Assembly: GCA_002314755.1 (NCBI GenBank)
Contig: DCHC01000041.1
Span: forward strand, 1 to 64,000
DNA: 64,000 bases
Direction of reading: 5' to 3'
DNA from: Faecalibacterium sp. UBA1762
GTDB taxonomy: Bacteria > Bacillota > Clostridia > Oscillospirales > Ruminococcaceae
A program made the translations under genes and the position numbers. Position 1 is the stretch's first letter; each line of letters begins with the position of its first letter. Positions 16,163 through 24,589 of the stretch are shown here, piece after piece. Below the pieces are notes generated by a model. That model saw only the letters and a program-made list of their open reading frames with translations. It was not told the DNA's origin and did no database searches.

Positions 16163-16501
16163 TTATGTCAGCGGAAAGCCACCCGCTTTGGCAAGGGCGA
16201 GACAGGCATCAAATTCCGCAAGCTGGGTAGAAAGCAATAGCACTCCATTTTCATCGGCGCGCTGCAGCATCTCCGGGCTGGCAGGGATACCATGGCAAAG
16301 CACCACACACCCCGCATCCGCCAGGGCTGCCACCGCCACCGTATTGACATTTCCCATAACTGTACACCAGCACGCCCCCTGAGGCAGTCTGCCCATCGCA
16401 TGGCTAAGCAGATCGCAACAGAAAAAACCGGTCAGCTCTTTTACAGGTACCGTGTTCAAGGCCGTGAACTCCTCTATCCCGGCGGCATCCAAATTTGTCA
16501 T
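16163..16501 (-). CDS. DRTGG-domain protein (first of two)
   Basis: A 112-residue single-domain protein. The order of strands (VKELTGFFCCDLLS, WCTVMGNVNTVAVAALADAGCVVL, VLLLSTQLAEFDACLAL) matches the DRTGG domain, found in phosphotransacetylases, CBS proteins and HprK-like proteins and thought to bind a ligand or mediate assembly. Its ribosome site GGAG overlaps the TAA of the hydrogenase-like gene, so the two are translationally coupled. Function within the cluster is inferred only from context. Confidence 0.7.
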   Translation of the reverse strand: MTNLDAAGIEEFTALNTVPVKELTGFFCCDLLSHAMGRLPQGACWCTVMGNVNTVAVAALADAGCVVLCHGIPASPEMLQRADENGVLLLSTQLAEFDACLALAKAGGFPLT

Positions 16502-16510
16502 AACACCATT

Positions 16511-17878
16511 TTACTCCTTTTGATCTCGCTTTTCACTATTCGCCGGACAGGTTGCGCAATCCGCAGCCGATTTACCGCTCGGGCATTCGCACTGCTTCTT
16601 AGCGCTTGCCTGATGCTGCAGCTGTTCAACCATATTCTGCAGTCGCCGACGCAGCAGCACCGCACAGGAATCAAGCGAATTATATCCCCGCACAATATCC
16701 TCTGCAAGGGCGTCACAGGTGGGTGCCCCACATGCGCCGCAGTCCAAATCCGGCAGCTGAGCCCGTATTTCCTCCAGCCGCGCGTAACGTTCAAACCGTT
16801 CCGCACGGGTCGCACCCAGTTCCATGACCGGGGCATACTCCAGATCGGTACTCCACAACATCTGGGGTGGGATACTGCTTTCCAGTCTGTTTTCACTGAC
16901 AGGCAGATACCGCCGCAATTTTTTCAGCTTTGCACGGGCTATGTACGGGTTTTCCACCGTCAAAACACCGCCCACACAGCCGCCTGCACAGGCATTCAGC
17001 TCCACAAATGCCAGGTCGTGCAGCTTCTCGTCCTCCAGGTCTTCCAATACGCGGATGACATTTTCTATTCCGTCCGCAGCCAGATAATTATCCACACTAA
17101 TCAAACCGCTGCACTCTCCGCCACTGGAAGCCCAGCTCATACCAATTCTGCCGGAGTGAGACAGTGCCTCCTCCGGTGCGTTTTTCAAAAGATTGCAAAG
17201 CGCCGGATAAATATCCTTTATCGCCAGCACCCCGTTTACCTCTGAGCGGTCAGAGCCGATAGGATCCCGGACTGCTGTCACCTTTGCGGGACAGGGACTT
17301 AAAAAAAACACTCCTATCTGATCCGGAGACAGACCAGTGCGTTCCACCGCCCGCTCCCGGGCAAGACGTGCCGCCTGCTCCATCGGGGCAAGCACCGGCA
17401 AAACATGGTCGATTAGATTGGGAAACCGGACCCGGATCAACCGCACCACTGCCGGGCAGGCAGAGGAAATCAGCGGCAGATCCCGGGGGGAGCTGCCTGC
17501 AAGCACCCGACGAGTGGCGTCGCTGACCAGCTCTGCCGCAGCCGCCACCTCAAAGATATCGTCAAAGCCCAAACCGTGAAGTGCGCTCAACACCGGGTCG
17601 GCATCCTCTAAAAGATTGAACTGAGCATACAGTGTCGGTGCCGGTAAAGCGATATTATATGCAAACTCGCTAAGCCGGTCAATGCTGTCATATATGGGTT
17701 TTTTGGCATGATGGGGACATACCCGTATGCATTCTCCACAGTCGATACAACGCTCCTTCAGGATATGCGCCACACCGTCATGCACCCTTATCGCCTGGGT
17801 TGGACAGCGCTTGATACAGTTGGTACAACCTGTACATAGGCTTTTATCCAGCGTGACTGAATGGATGAACTCATTCAA
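16511..17878 (-). CDS. Iron-only hydrogenase-like iron-sulfur protein with unusual H-cluster loops
   Basis: A 455-residue cytoplasmic protein. Two [4Fe-4S] ferredoxin motifs open it (Cys15/18/21/25 and Cys44/47/50/54). A hydrogenase large-subunit C-terminal domain follows (about 75-350): loop 1 reads SSACPA (Cys141) instead of TSCCPAW, loop 2 SPCPAKV (Cys196) instead of MPCTAKK, loop 3 NACAGGCVGG (Cys297, Cys301) instead of MACPGGC. All four H-cluster cysteines are kept, but the neighbouring residues used for fast catalysis are changed. A third iron-sulfur site CGACGAPTC with Cys405, then a Cys-rich tail (Cys430/432/441/444), close the protein. It fits the non-bioenergetic, putatively sensory class of [FeFe] hydrogenases. 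RBS GGGAGGG precedes the ATG. Confidence 0.85.
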   Translation of the reverse strand: MNEFIHSVTLDKSLCTGCTNCIKRCPTQAIRVHDGVAHILKERCIDCGECIRVCPHHAKKPIYDSIDRLSEFAYNIALPAPTLYAQFNLLEDADPVLSALHGLGFDDIFEVAAAAELVSDATRRVLAGSSPRDLPLISSACPAVVRLIRVRFPNLIDHVLPVLAPMEQAARLARERAVERTGLSPDQIGVFFLSPCPAKVTAVRDPIGSDRSEVNGVLAIKDIYPALCNLLKNAPEEALSHSGRIGMSWASSGGECSGLISVDNYLAADGIENVIRVLEDLEDEKLHDLAFVELNACAGGCVGGVLTVENPYIARAKLKKLRRYLPVSENRLESSIPPQMLWSTDLEYAPVMELGATRAERFERYARLEEIRAQLPDLDCGACGAPTCDALAEDIVRGYNSLDSCAVLLRRRLQNMVEQLQHQASAKKQCECPSGKSAADCATCPANSEKRDQKE

Positions 17879-17929
17879 GACGGATTCCCTCCCTTAAAAT
17901 ATCCGACACCTAATATCGGCGTTTTCATT

Positions 17930-18352
17930 TTACAGTTGTACTGTCATCTGAATATCGGTTCCCACTCCCAAGGTGGAGGTGATTTCAAAGGTGTCGGTAT
18001 ACCTTTTCATATTGGGTAGGCCCATGCCGGCGCCAAAGCCCAGCGCCCGTATTTCATCCGGCGCAGTGGAATATCCCTCCTGCATAGCAAGCGAGATATC
18101 TGCGATACCGGGACCGTTATCCCACAGATGCAAGGTGATACACTGCTCCTCAATGATCATCTCAATGTGTCCGCCGTGGGCGTGAATGGCAAGGTTGATC
18201 TCTCCCTCATACAAGGCTATTGCCACCCGGCGCACCGCGTCCGGCGCGATTCCCAGCTTTTTCAGAGTAGATTTGCAATGAGCGCTTGCCTCTCCCGCAC
18301 GGGTAAAATCATCACCGGGCACGGTATATTCCAGCTTAATCGGTTCACTCAT
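17930..18352 (-). CDS. HATPase-fold ATP-binding protein (anti-sigma-factor-kinase type)
   Basis: A 140-residue protein that is only a GHKL ATPase domain: N-box GEINLAIHAHGG, G1 box WDNGPGI and G2 box GAGMGLPN. Such stand-alone domains (RsbW, RsbT, SpoIIAB) phosphorylate partner proteins on serine or threonine and lack the His dimerisation domain of sensor kinases. The ATG at 18352 has GAGGAGG seven bases before it, and the start overlaps the end of the upstream DRTGG gene, so translation is coupled. No STAS-domain partner or sigma factor is adjacent. I infer that it passes a redox signal from the hydrogenase-like protein. Confidence 0.87.
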   Translation of the reverse strand: MSEPIKLEYTVPGDDFTRAGEASAHCKSTLKKLGIAPDAVRRVAIALYEGEINLAIHAHGGHIEMIIEEQCITLHLWDNGPGIADISLAMQEGYSTAPDEIRALGFGAGMGLPNMKRYTDTFEITSTLGVGTDIQMTVQL

Positions 18353-18698
18353 GAGGTGTCCCTCCTCGCAGACCGCCTGCATACAGGTTACCGCAGGCCG
18401 TAAACATGGGCAACCGGGTGGTCATAACCGCAATACCCCGGTCAGCTGCCAAAGCCAGAAGAGTCCGGTCCGGCTGCTTTCCCCGCACAAAAATTACGCA
18501 GCGCATATCCATCATATCCGCTGTGCGGATCACCTGAGGGTTATTTAACCCGGTCAACAGCACTGCCTGATCCTTCACATATGCCAGCACATCGCTCATC
18601 ATATCACTGCCGCAGGCAGCGTGTACCTGTACGGACAGGTCAGCCTCAGGGGTCAACAGCTCCGCCTGTAACGATGTTAAAATTTCCTGTAACGTCAT
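18345..18698 (-). CDS. DRTGG-domain protein (second copy)
   Basis: A 117-residue single-domain protein. VHAACGSDMMSDVLAYVKDQAVLLTGLNNPQVIRTADM is not copied in full here but its order matches DRTGG (GSDMMSDVLAY, LLTGLNNPQVIR, VIFVRGKQP, GIAVMTTRLPMFTACG). It is the first gene of the five-gene cluster and overlaps the HATPase gene by eight bases. It is more canonical than the other DRTGG protein of the cluster, so the two are not recent duplicates. Confidence 0.78.
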   Translation of the reverse strand: MTLQEILTSLQAELLTPEADLSVQVHAACGSDMMSDVLAYVKDQAVLLTGLNNPQVIRTADMMDMRCVIFVRGKQPDRTLLALAADRGIAVMTTRLPMFTACGNLYAGGLRGGTPHE

Positions 18699-18718
18699 AT
18701 GAATGCTTCCTTTCCGGG

Positions 18719-18744
18719 AGAGAGGGAAAAGCCGTTCCCTCTCT
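18719..18744. other. Perfect hairpin upstream of the redox cluster
   Basis: AGAGAGGGAA/TTCCCTCTCT, ten pairs, six-base loop, between the MFS stop and the DRTGG start. On the minus strand it is followed by CCCGG, not T residues, so it may be a processing or attenuation element. Confidence 0.6.
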
Positions 18745-18790
18745 ATACCCGTCCCCTTTTTTGGGATAGTTTAACAGTTTAAAAGATGAC

Positions 18791-20152
18791 TTAGCCGTCA
18801 CCCATATCTTCAAAGGCTTCCAGACCCTTTTTAGCCTCTGCCCTACTGTCACCATGCCGCACAAAGCACATTGTCACAAAGCTTGCTGCCACAAATACCG
18901 CCGCATAGGGGAACAGCATATGGTAGCTGATATGTCTCAGCAGCCAGCCCGCCAAAATAGGAGTAACCACCTGTGCCGCCATGGAAAAGGTATAGTAGTA
19001 GCCGGTAAACTTACCGACATCGCTGCCGCGGCACATTTCCACAACCATCGGCAGACTGTTTACATTGATAGCCGCCCAGGCAAGGCCCAACAGAGCAAAC
19101 AGCAGATACATAACCGGAGAGATTGTCCGGGCGTTTACCGTCAGAAAATAAGCTGCCGCAAAACAGGCTGTCAGCAACACAATGCCACCCTTAATGGTCT
19201 TTTTTCTGCCCACCCTGGATGCCAGCACGCCGATTGGAATATACGAAACGATTGCCCCGCCTGTCGCCACCAACAGACAGGTGGACGCCCCACCCAGGCC
19301 CTGTCCCAGAACCTGGTCGATATAGGTGGTAAACCAGGTGGTAACACCGTTGTAGCCGATAAACCACAGCGAAATAGAAACCAGTAAAAAGCCCAGACTC
19401 CGCTTGACCGGTGCAGGCAACCTTTCCTCACCGCTTGCGTCATTTTCCGCCAGATTCTGTTCGGGATGCTCTGCTTCGTAAGCGCGGTTTTCAGCGGCAA
19501 GCCGCGGCTCCTTTACTGTGACAAACAGCACCGCCACCGCCACGGTCATAATGCCGGAAACCGTGGCAAACAACAGAGTGTAATCCACATGCTCCAGATC
19601 GGCGATACGGCGAGTGGAATAAAGCACCGCCGCTACTGCCAAATACAGGATACCGCCCACTGCGCCCATCAGATTGATGATTGCATTTGCCTTGCTGCGT
19701 AGGGGCTTGGGGGTCACATCCGGCATCAGCGCCACGGCTGGGCTACGGTAAGTGCCCATTGCCACCAGCAACAGACCCAGAACACAGATAAACACGACTC
19801 TGCAGACGGTCAATGCAGACGGCGAAGCCCCCTCCTGAGCTAGCGCATAAAAACGGTTATCCACGATCGGCAACAGATTCATCAGCACCACTGCCGCCGT
19901 CGTACCCGCTAAAATAAAAGGCATACGGTGACCGATACGGGTATTTTTGCGGTCACTGAGCGCACCAAACAACGGCAACAAAAACAGTGCCAGTACATTG
20001 TCTGCCGCCATAATCACACCGGAAAAGGTTTCATCCAGCGCGAAGGTCTTGGTCAGAATCAGCGGGATGACACTGTCATACATCTGCCAAAAGGCGCAGA
20101 TAGACAAAAACGCCAAGCCGACCAACACAGTTCGCCTGCTGTTTAATTTCAT
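18791..20152 (-). CDS. MFS transporter (SLC45/sugar-cation symporter-like)
   Basis: A 453-residue membrane protein with twelve helices and a long charged cytoplasmic loop in the middle (about residues 215-245). FGALSDRKNTRIGHRMPFIL after helix 2 is the classic MFS loop in the form seen in SLC45 and GPH-like sugar symporters, and YRSPAVALMPDVTPKPLRSKAN is the matching loop of helix 4-5. These carry disaccharides or other glycosides with protons or sodium. It starts at an ATG behind GGAGG. It lies upstream of the redox cluster on the same strand, separated by a hairpin; whether they are cotranscribed is unclear. Confidence 0.85.
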   Translation of the reverse strand: MKLNSRRTVLVGLAFLSICAFWQMYDSVIPLILTKTFALDETFSGVIMAADNVLALFLLPLFGALSDRKNTRIGHRMPFILAGTTAAVVLMNLLPIVDNRFYALAQEGASPSALTVCRVVFICVLGLLLVAMGTYRSPAVALMPDVTPKPLRSKANAIINLMGAVGGILYLAVAAVLYSTRRIADLEHVDYTLLFATVSGIMTVAVAVLFVTVKEPRLAAENRAYEAEHPEQNLAENDASGEERLPAPVKRSLGFLLVSISLWFIGYNGVTTWFTTYIDQVLGQGLGGASTCLLVATGGAIVSYIPIGVLASRVGRKKTIKGGIVLLTACFAAAYFLTVNARTISPVMYLLFALLGLAWAAINVNSLPMVVEMCRGSDVGKFTGYYYTFSMAAQVVTPILAGWLLRHISYHMLFPYAAVFVAASFVTMCFVRHGDSRAEAKKGLEAFEDMGDG

Positions 20153-20369
20153 TTATAAACCTCCAATATTCTATCATAATACTATACTATAATCTTATCG
20201 GATTTTTTAAAAAAGTACAAGTATCTACTGCTCTGCAACCTGTCAATTATTCATTGGTTTGTTTGTGCAAATTGCTCATTTTCCTCTGCTTTTTGTCACA
20301 TTAGAATTTTTCTTTTTGAAATTAGCCGGATACACCACTGCAGCTTTCGCCGTAGCAGTGCCGTTTTGC

Positions 20370-20398
20370 TTGTTTTTTTACAGGTTTACTGCTATAAT
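20370..20398 (+). promoter_or_regulatory. Promoter of the PH-domain pair
   Basis: TTGTTT, 17-base spacer, TATAAT, 38 bases before the first start. The rest of 20153-20369 is AT-rich DNA with no gene that I can see. Confidence 0.6.
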
Positions 20399-20436
20399 GC
20401 AGTGTAGGAACGACATCAGACAGAAAGGAGTATGCT

Positions 20437-20883
20437 ATGTATTATAGACTGGATAAACGGGGCGCAGACCTTGCCGGCGGTGTTTCACTGCTGATTTTTC
20501 TGTTGCTGACGCTGATTCCCTTGGGTAAACCCTGGGCCAGACTGCTGACCGCAGCACTGCTTTCGGTTGCCATTTGGGGTTACCTGCGCCTATTGACGGG
20601 CTTTGCCAAATGGGAGATCTGCCGGGGACAGCTGAATATCCATATCGGCCTGCTGCTCACTCGGGAACACCACATCCGTCTGAACCGGATTACCGCTATT
20701 CAGATTTTCTCTACCCCTTTTTCCCGTCCCCTGGGTATCTGTCTGGTATCTGTTTTCAGTGCAGGGGCTTTTTCTGTCATGCCCTGTGTTCGACAGCCGG
20801 ATGCTGAACAGCTGATATTACTGTGGCGTGCAGAGCTGCCCGATGAAAAAGGAGCCTTGCTGCCAAAGGAGGATCCGGATTGA
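20437..20883 (+). CDS. PH (DUF304/bPH2) domain membrane protein, YdbS-like
   Basis: A 148-residue protein with two membrane segments (about 14-30 and 36-52) followed by one bacterial PH domain (WEICRGQLNIHIGLLLTREHHIRLNRITAIQI is the core, positions about 64-95). In Bacillus the YdbS/YdbT pair is linked to resistance against certain bacteriocins. The ATG sits behind AGAAAGGAG. It overlaps the larger PH protein by four bases, so they are made as a unit and probably form one complex in the membrane. Confidence 0.8.
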   Translation: MYYRLDKRGADLAGGVSLLIFLLLTLIPLGKPWARLLTAALLSVAIWGYLRLLTGFAKWEICRGQLNIHIGLLLTREHHIRLNRITAIQIFSTPFSRPLGICLVSVFSAGAFSVMPCVRQPDAEQLILLWRAELPDEKGALLPKEDPD

Positions 20884-22280
20884 AGGGTAGATTTCATTTT
20901 GTTTGGGCAGTGTACTATATGCGGTACGGTTTTTGGCTGTGCCTGATTCCCCTGACCCGCGCACTGCTCTCCGGAGGGCTGATCAGCTTTTGGTCGGTTT
21001 TCCAACAGGACCTGATCATTCTAGTCGGCATGGCATTTTTAAGTTTGTATGCATGGCTGACCGCAACCTGGCAGCTGACCGAGGACTGTTTGGAAATACA
21101 TTTCGGGTTTATTTTTCATCGCCGCTGCAGCTGTCGGCCTTGCCAGCTTGCCGCCTGTGAGCTGCGTCGCAGTTTGCCCCAACGGTTGCTGGGCGCCTGT
21201 GAACTGGAACTGTTTTTAAACAGCTGCCACACAAAAAAAAGCTATCGACTTATTCTGACCTACCGACAGGGTGTTGTTTTGCGGGATGCTCTGTTCCCCT
21301 TGAACCGGGTTAAAAACGGGTCTGCCGACGAATCCGTACCTTACCGCCCCTCCGGGGGGGACTGGCTGATGCTGGCAGCATTAAGTACCAATCTTGTTAC
21401 TGAGACCGCTCTGGTCCTAATGACTATCCGGCACATCCGTCAGCTATTGGGACAGGATTTGGAACAGCAGGCAGTCAGCAAGCTGGAGCAGCTGCTTGCC
21501 ACTATGGGGCTTGCCGTTCCGGCAGGTATTTCTTTGGTCTTATCCATCGTGTTCTTTTTTACCTGCTGCAGTCTAGTCATCAGCGTGTTGCGAACCGGCG
21601 GTTATCAGGTTGCCCGCACCGATGGGTATCTGCTGTGTCAGGGCGGTCTATACACCCAGGTAGAGCAACGCATCCGCACAGATTGCATCCACTGTATCGA
21701 TGTGCGCCGCGGGTTGCTGTCCCGCATTTCCGGGTTTGATTCCGTCTATGTCTACGCAGGCGGATTCAGCAATCAAAATACGCCTCTTTTGTTTTTCCGT
21801 CGCAAGGATACCACCCTGAGCCGTCAGCTGCTGCCGGAGATGATGCACTGGCACGCCAAGCGCCGTTATGCTGCCCGGTCAATCTGGCAATATATCTGGC
21901 GGCTGCTGATTCCGTTTTCTTTGGTGACCGTACTGTGGCTGGTTGCCCTTTATATGTTGCCTAAGGCAGCACCGATTATGGCCGTCTGTATCGGTATTTG
22001 TCTTTTTTTCCTTTCGTTTGCCGTAGAGGCATTTTTTACCGAAGGGTACCACTATGCCGGTAATGGCAAGTTTATTCTCGCCTTCGGCCGAGGCTTTACC
22101 CGACATTTTGTCACGGTTCTGCCCCGGGAAGTTACGGCAAAGGTCATCTATTCCTCTCTGTCGATCCAGCAGGACCGGGGCGATTTGGTTCTCTGCTGTC
22201 CAGCCGGCATTCGTCTGCGGGTACGTGGTATCTGCAAAAGTAAGGCAGATTCCGCCCTGCAAAAAATGTATCAGCTTTAA
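20880..22280 (+). CDS. PH-domain membrane protein, YdbT-like
   Basis: A 466-residue membrane protein with repeated units of helix pairs and bPH2 domains: helices at about 10-60, PH core at 65-130, helices at 170-240, PH core about 245-310 (GYLLCQGGLYTQVEQRIRTDCIHCIDV-type stretch, with LLSRISGFDSV), helices at 330-390, and a third PH-like core at the end. This is the YdbT layout. It uses a TTG start that overlaps the TGA of the preceding gene and is served by AAAGGAGG. A rare start in such tight coupling suggests a fixed ratio of the two proteins. Confidence 0.8.
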   Translation: MKGRFHFVWAVYYMRYGFWLCLIPLTRALLSGGLISFWSVFQQDLIILVGMAFLSLYAWLTATWQLTEDCLEIHFGFIFHRRCSCRPCQLAACELRRSLPQRLLGACELELFLNSCHTKKSYRLILTYRQGVVLRDALFPLNRVKNGSADESVPYRPSGGDWLMLAALSTNLVTETALVLMTIRHIRQLLGQDLEQQAVSKLEQLLATMGLAVPAGISLVLSIVFFFTCCSLVISVLRTGGYQVARTDGYLLCQGGLYTQVEQRIRTDCIHCIDVRRGLLSRISGFDSVYVYAGGFSNQNTPLLFFRRKDTTLSRQLLPEMMHWHAKRRYAARSIWQYIWRLLIPFSLVTVLWLVALYMLPKAAPIMAVCIGICLFFLSFAVEAFFTEGYHYAGNGKFILAFGRGFTRHFVTVLPREVTAKVIYSSLSIQQDRGDLVLCCPAGIRLRVRGICKSKADSALQKMYQL

Positions 22281-22285
22281 ACTGG

Positions 22286-22371
22286 GACGGCAGTCTTTTC
22301 TTTGACAGGGCTTCGGCACCGTTTGTACGGTTTCCGAGAAATGTCAGAAAAGACTGCCGTCTGTTATTTTA
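22286..22371. terminator. Long-stem terminator between PH and glycosidase genes
   Basis: GACGGCAGTCTTTTCT and TGACA pair with their complement 35 bases later; the stem is about 20 pairs with a two-base bulge, followed by TTATTTT. It separates two convergent genes. Confidence 0.85.
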
Positions 22372-22412
22372 CGGTTTTCTGTCAAAAAGTTAATGTAATA
22401 CTTTTTCCAACC

Positions 22413-24257
22413 TTAAAGCTGAACCTTCAGCTCCGGTATCGGGAACACCCCGGTCTTAGGCAAAAGCTCTACGCCGTGCGCACCCGGCTTAACTGTACAG
22501 GTGAACAGCTCCTTACAACATGCCTCCGGTGCAAAAAAGCTTACCACGCCTTTTTCCTCTCCGTCGACCTGAAGCACTGCTTCACCATATTGCGGTCCGG
22601 CTACCCCTAATACTGTCAGCTGACTTCCGTGAGGGTTCCATTTTACCCGTTGCTGACCCACCCACAGATTCTCAGGGGTTTGGGTCAGATCCGCCAGCTT
22701 GACACCGGCGCCGAGAACCGCCTCCATGACCGTATAGGTAAAGGCCGCAGGGCAGCAATCACCCGTCACGGTAAATTCACTGCATTCCAGGACTGAAAAG
22801 CATCCGGTGCGGATGCCCAGCGGCAGCGGCTGCGCTGCAAGCGAAAGAGTCATACCGTCAAACAGCAGCACCTGATTTACCCAGGCAGAAATTTTACCGT
22901 CCTTACGCGCCAGATGAACCGTCTGTGCCTTGCCGGGCAGACTGCCACCTGCAAGGATATTGCCCTTTTGCACCAATGCCCAGCTATCCTGCGCGATGCG
23001 TAAAGCAGTATATTCCGTCAGTGCCTCGGGACAGGGGATACTGTCTGCCTGGGGGATATCCGGGCCGATCTTTCCGGCAAAATCAAACAGAAAATCCGCG
23101 CTGCCCTGCAGGGTAAACCGCGCATTCAAATCAAACTCCGTATACGCCTCCTGCAGGCAGACCACCGAGGGTCCATCATGACCGGAGACAGTAAAGCCGT
23201 CGGAAACCGGCTTGCTCCAAGGCCGGGAGGCTACCGAAAGGGTGCCCATACCCTGCTCGTTTCGGGAGGCATACATGACGGTAAGCTTATCCTCCTTTAC
23301 GAAGCCGTTAACAGTCTGTCCCCAGATGCCGTACGCCTCATCTGCCAGCGGACGGGAATGCCACAGACTTCCATCCGTCACCATCTGCCAGGCCTCCGGC
23401 CTGTGAGCCTCCTCCAGCTTAGCCGCAAACAGGAACTGATAATTACGGCTGCGCGCCACGCTGGTAGCCGGCGCATACACAGTATCCCCCACCACAAACG
23501 CCGGGTAGTATTCCATTGGCGTAGGATAGTAGCCCGCCCGTTCGTTGCATAGCAGCATAGTGGGGTTTTCAAATTCCTGTTGGGCATCCTTTGAGGTCAG
23601 GCAAATCAGCCCCCAGGCATAATGTGGACCGGAATCACACAGGACCAATGCCAGATAGTCGTCTTTGCGGGGGATAACCGTGGTGGCGTAGAACCGGTCA
23701 AATTTGCCGAATTTTCCCCGCAGTGCGGAGGTACGGTACACCGGGCGGCTATTGCGGGTAAACGGTCCCGCCGGGCTGTCTGTAAACGCCAGTGCCGCTC
23801 CGGAATCCGCCGGATCGTCCGAGCTATGGGCCTTTTCCCAGGTGAAATTTACGGTACTCCAGTCATAGGTCAGCAGATATTCTCCCCGTTTTTCATCCCA
23901 GAACAACACCGCATCCGGGCAGCTATTGGAGGGATAGGCCGCTCCCTCAAAAAAGTGATTGGGAGAAAGCTTTTCCGGTAACAATTCCCAGCTTTTACCC
24001 TCATTTTGGGAACGGTACACCCGAAAATGAGAATATCCGTTTTCCGCCGTCCCATAGCCCCAAGGATATAGACCGGCATAAAGATACCAATCATTATTTT
24101 TGTCACAGTACAAAGAGCCGTTAACCGCCCACTCATAGGGCGGGGTAGAGATATGTACCGTATCCCCCACCTTTTCAAAGGCGTCAAAGGAAACATCTCC
24201 CATCACCGGATGGTGGCTCCACAAGCCGACATTTTCCGCTTTTGCGTAATTTTTCAT
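22413..24257 (-). CDS. Putative five-bladed beta-propeller glycoside hydrolase (GH43/32-like)
   Basis: A 614-residue cytoplasmic protein without signal peptide. The N-terminal 320 residues carry propeller-type repeats seen in GH43/GH32/GH117 enzymes: NGSLYCDKNNDWYLYAG, FRVYRSQNEGKSWELL, SCPDAVLFWDEKRGEYLLTYD and VGDTVYAPATSVARSRNYQF. The C-terminal half (about 370-510) looks like a jelly-roll module with FDFAGKIG and similar strands, as in GH32 C-terminal domains. I cannot assign a CAZy family or a substrate, and catalytic residues are not clear. Start taken at MKNYAKAE behind AAAGGA. It faces the divergent rhomboid gene. Confidence 0.6.
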   Translation of the reverse strand: MKNYAKAENVGLWSHHPVMGDVSFDAFEKVGDTVHISTPPYEWAVNGSLYCDKNNDWYLYAGLYPWGYGTAENGYSHFRVYRSQNEGKSWELLPEKLSPNHFFEGAAYPSNSCPDAVLFWDEKRGEYLLTYDWSTVNFTWEKAHSSDDPADSGAALAFTDSPAGPFTRNSRPVYRTSALRGKFGKFDRFYATTVIPRKDDYLALVLCDSGPHYAWGLICLTSKDAQQEFENPTMLLCNERAGYYPTPMEYYPAFVVGDTVYAPATSVARSRNYQFLFAAKLEEAHRPEAWQMVTDGSLWHSRPLADEAYGIWGQTVNGFVKEDKLTVMYASRNEQGMGTLSVASRPWSKPVSDGFTVSGHDGPSVVCLQEAYTEFDLNARFTLQGSADFLFDFAGKIGPDIPQADSIPCPEALTEYTALRIAQDSWALVQKGNILAGGSLPGKAQTVHLARKDGKISAWVNQVLLFDGMTLSLAAQPLPLGIRTGCFSVLECSEFTVTGDCCPAAFTYTVMEAVLGAGVKLADLTQTPENLWVGQQRVKWNPHGSQLTVLGVAGPQYGEAVLQVDGEEKGVVSFFAPEACCKELFTCTVKPGAHGVELLPKTGVFPIPELKVQL

Positions 24258-24376
24258 TTTCTCTTGATCCTTTCTTCGCACTTAAATTGATCTGCTCTCC
24301 CCTTCAGCCCTTCCGTTGTCCCGACAGGGTAATCTTTCCGTTCTCTGCGAACCGTCCGATCCTGCCGATTTTCACT

Positions 24377-24405
24377 ACAATAGCATAAAGCAACCGGTGT
24401 GTCAA
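24377..24405 (-). promoter_or_regulatory. Promoter of the propeller glycosidase gene
   Basis: Minus strand TTGACA, 17-base spacer, TATTGT. The leader is about 115 bases. The rest of 24258-24589 holds only a weak TATACT (24532-24537) for the divergent rhomboid gene. Confidence 0.65.
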
Positions 24406-24589
24406 TAACCTGTGCAACTGCTTATTTGCCATACATTTTCTCTTTACGCACCGATATCTCCTGATCTTTACATTGGGCATAAACCCGATATTCTGTCGAA
24501 AATACCGCTGGAAAACAGCACAGCGGTGTGCTATACTGAAAAAAACTGAAAAAAGCCTTTTCATTCTGAAAAAGAGAGGAACGGTTCCT

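Noticed and set aside
16292..17245. Plus-strand open frame of 317 codons opposite the hydrogenase-like gene
   Set aside because: Antisense shadow of a gene with clear motifs; no ribosome site, Gln/His-rich composition of a reverse-frame artefact.
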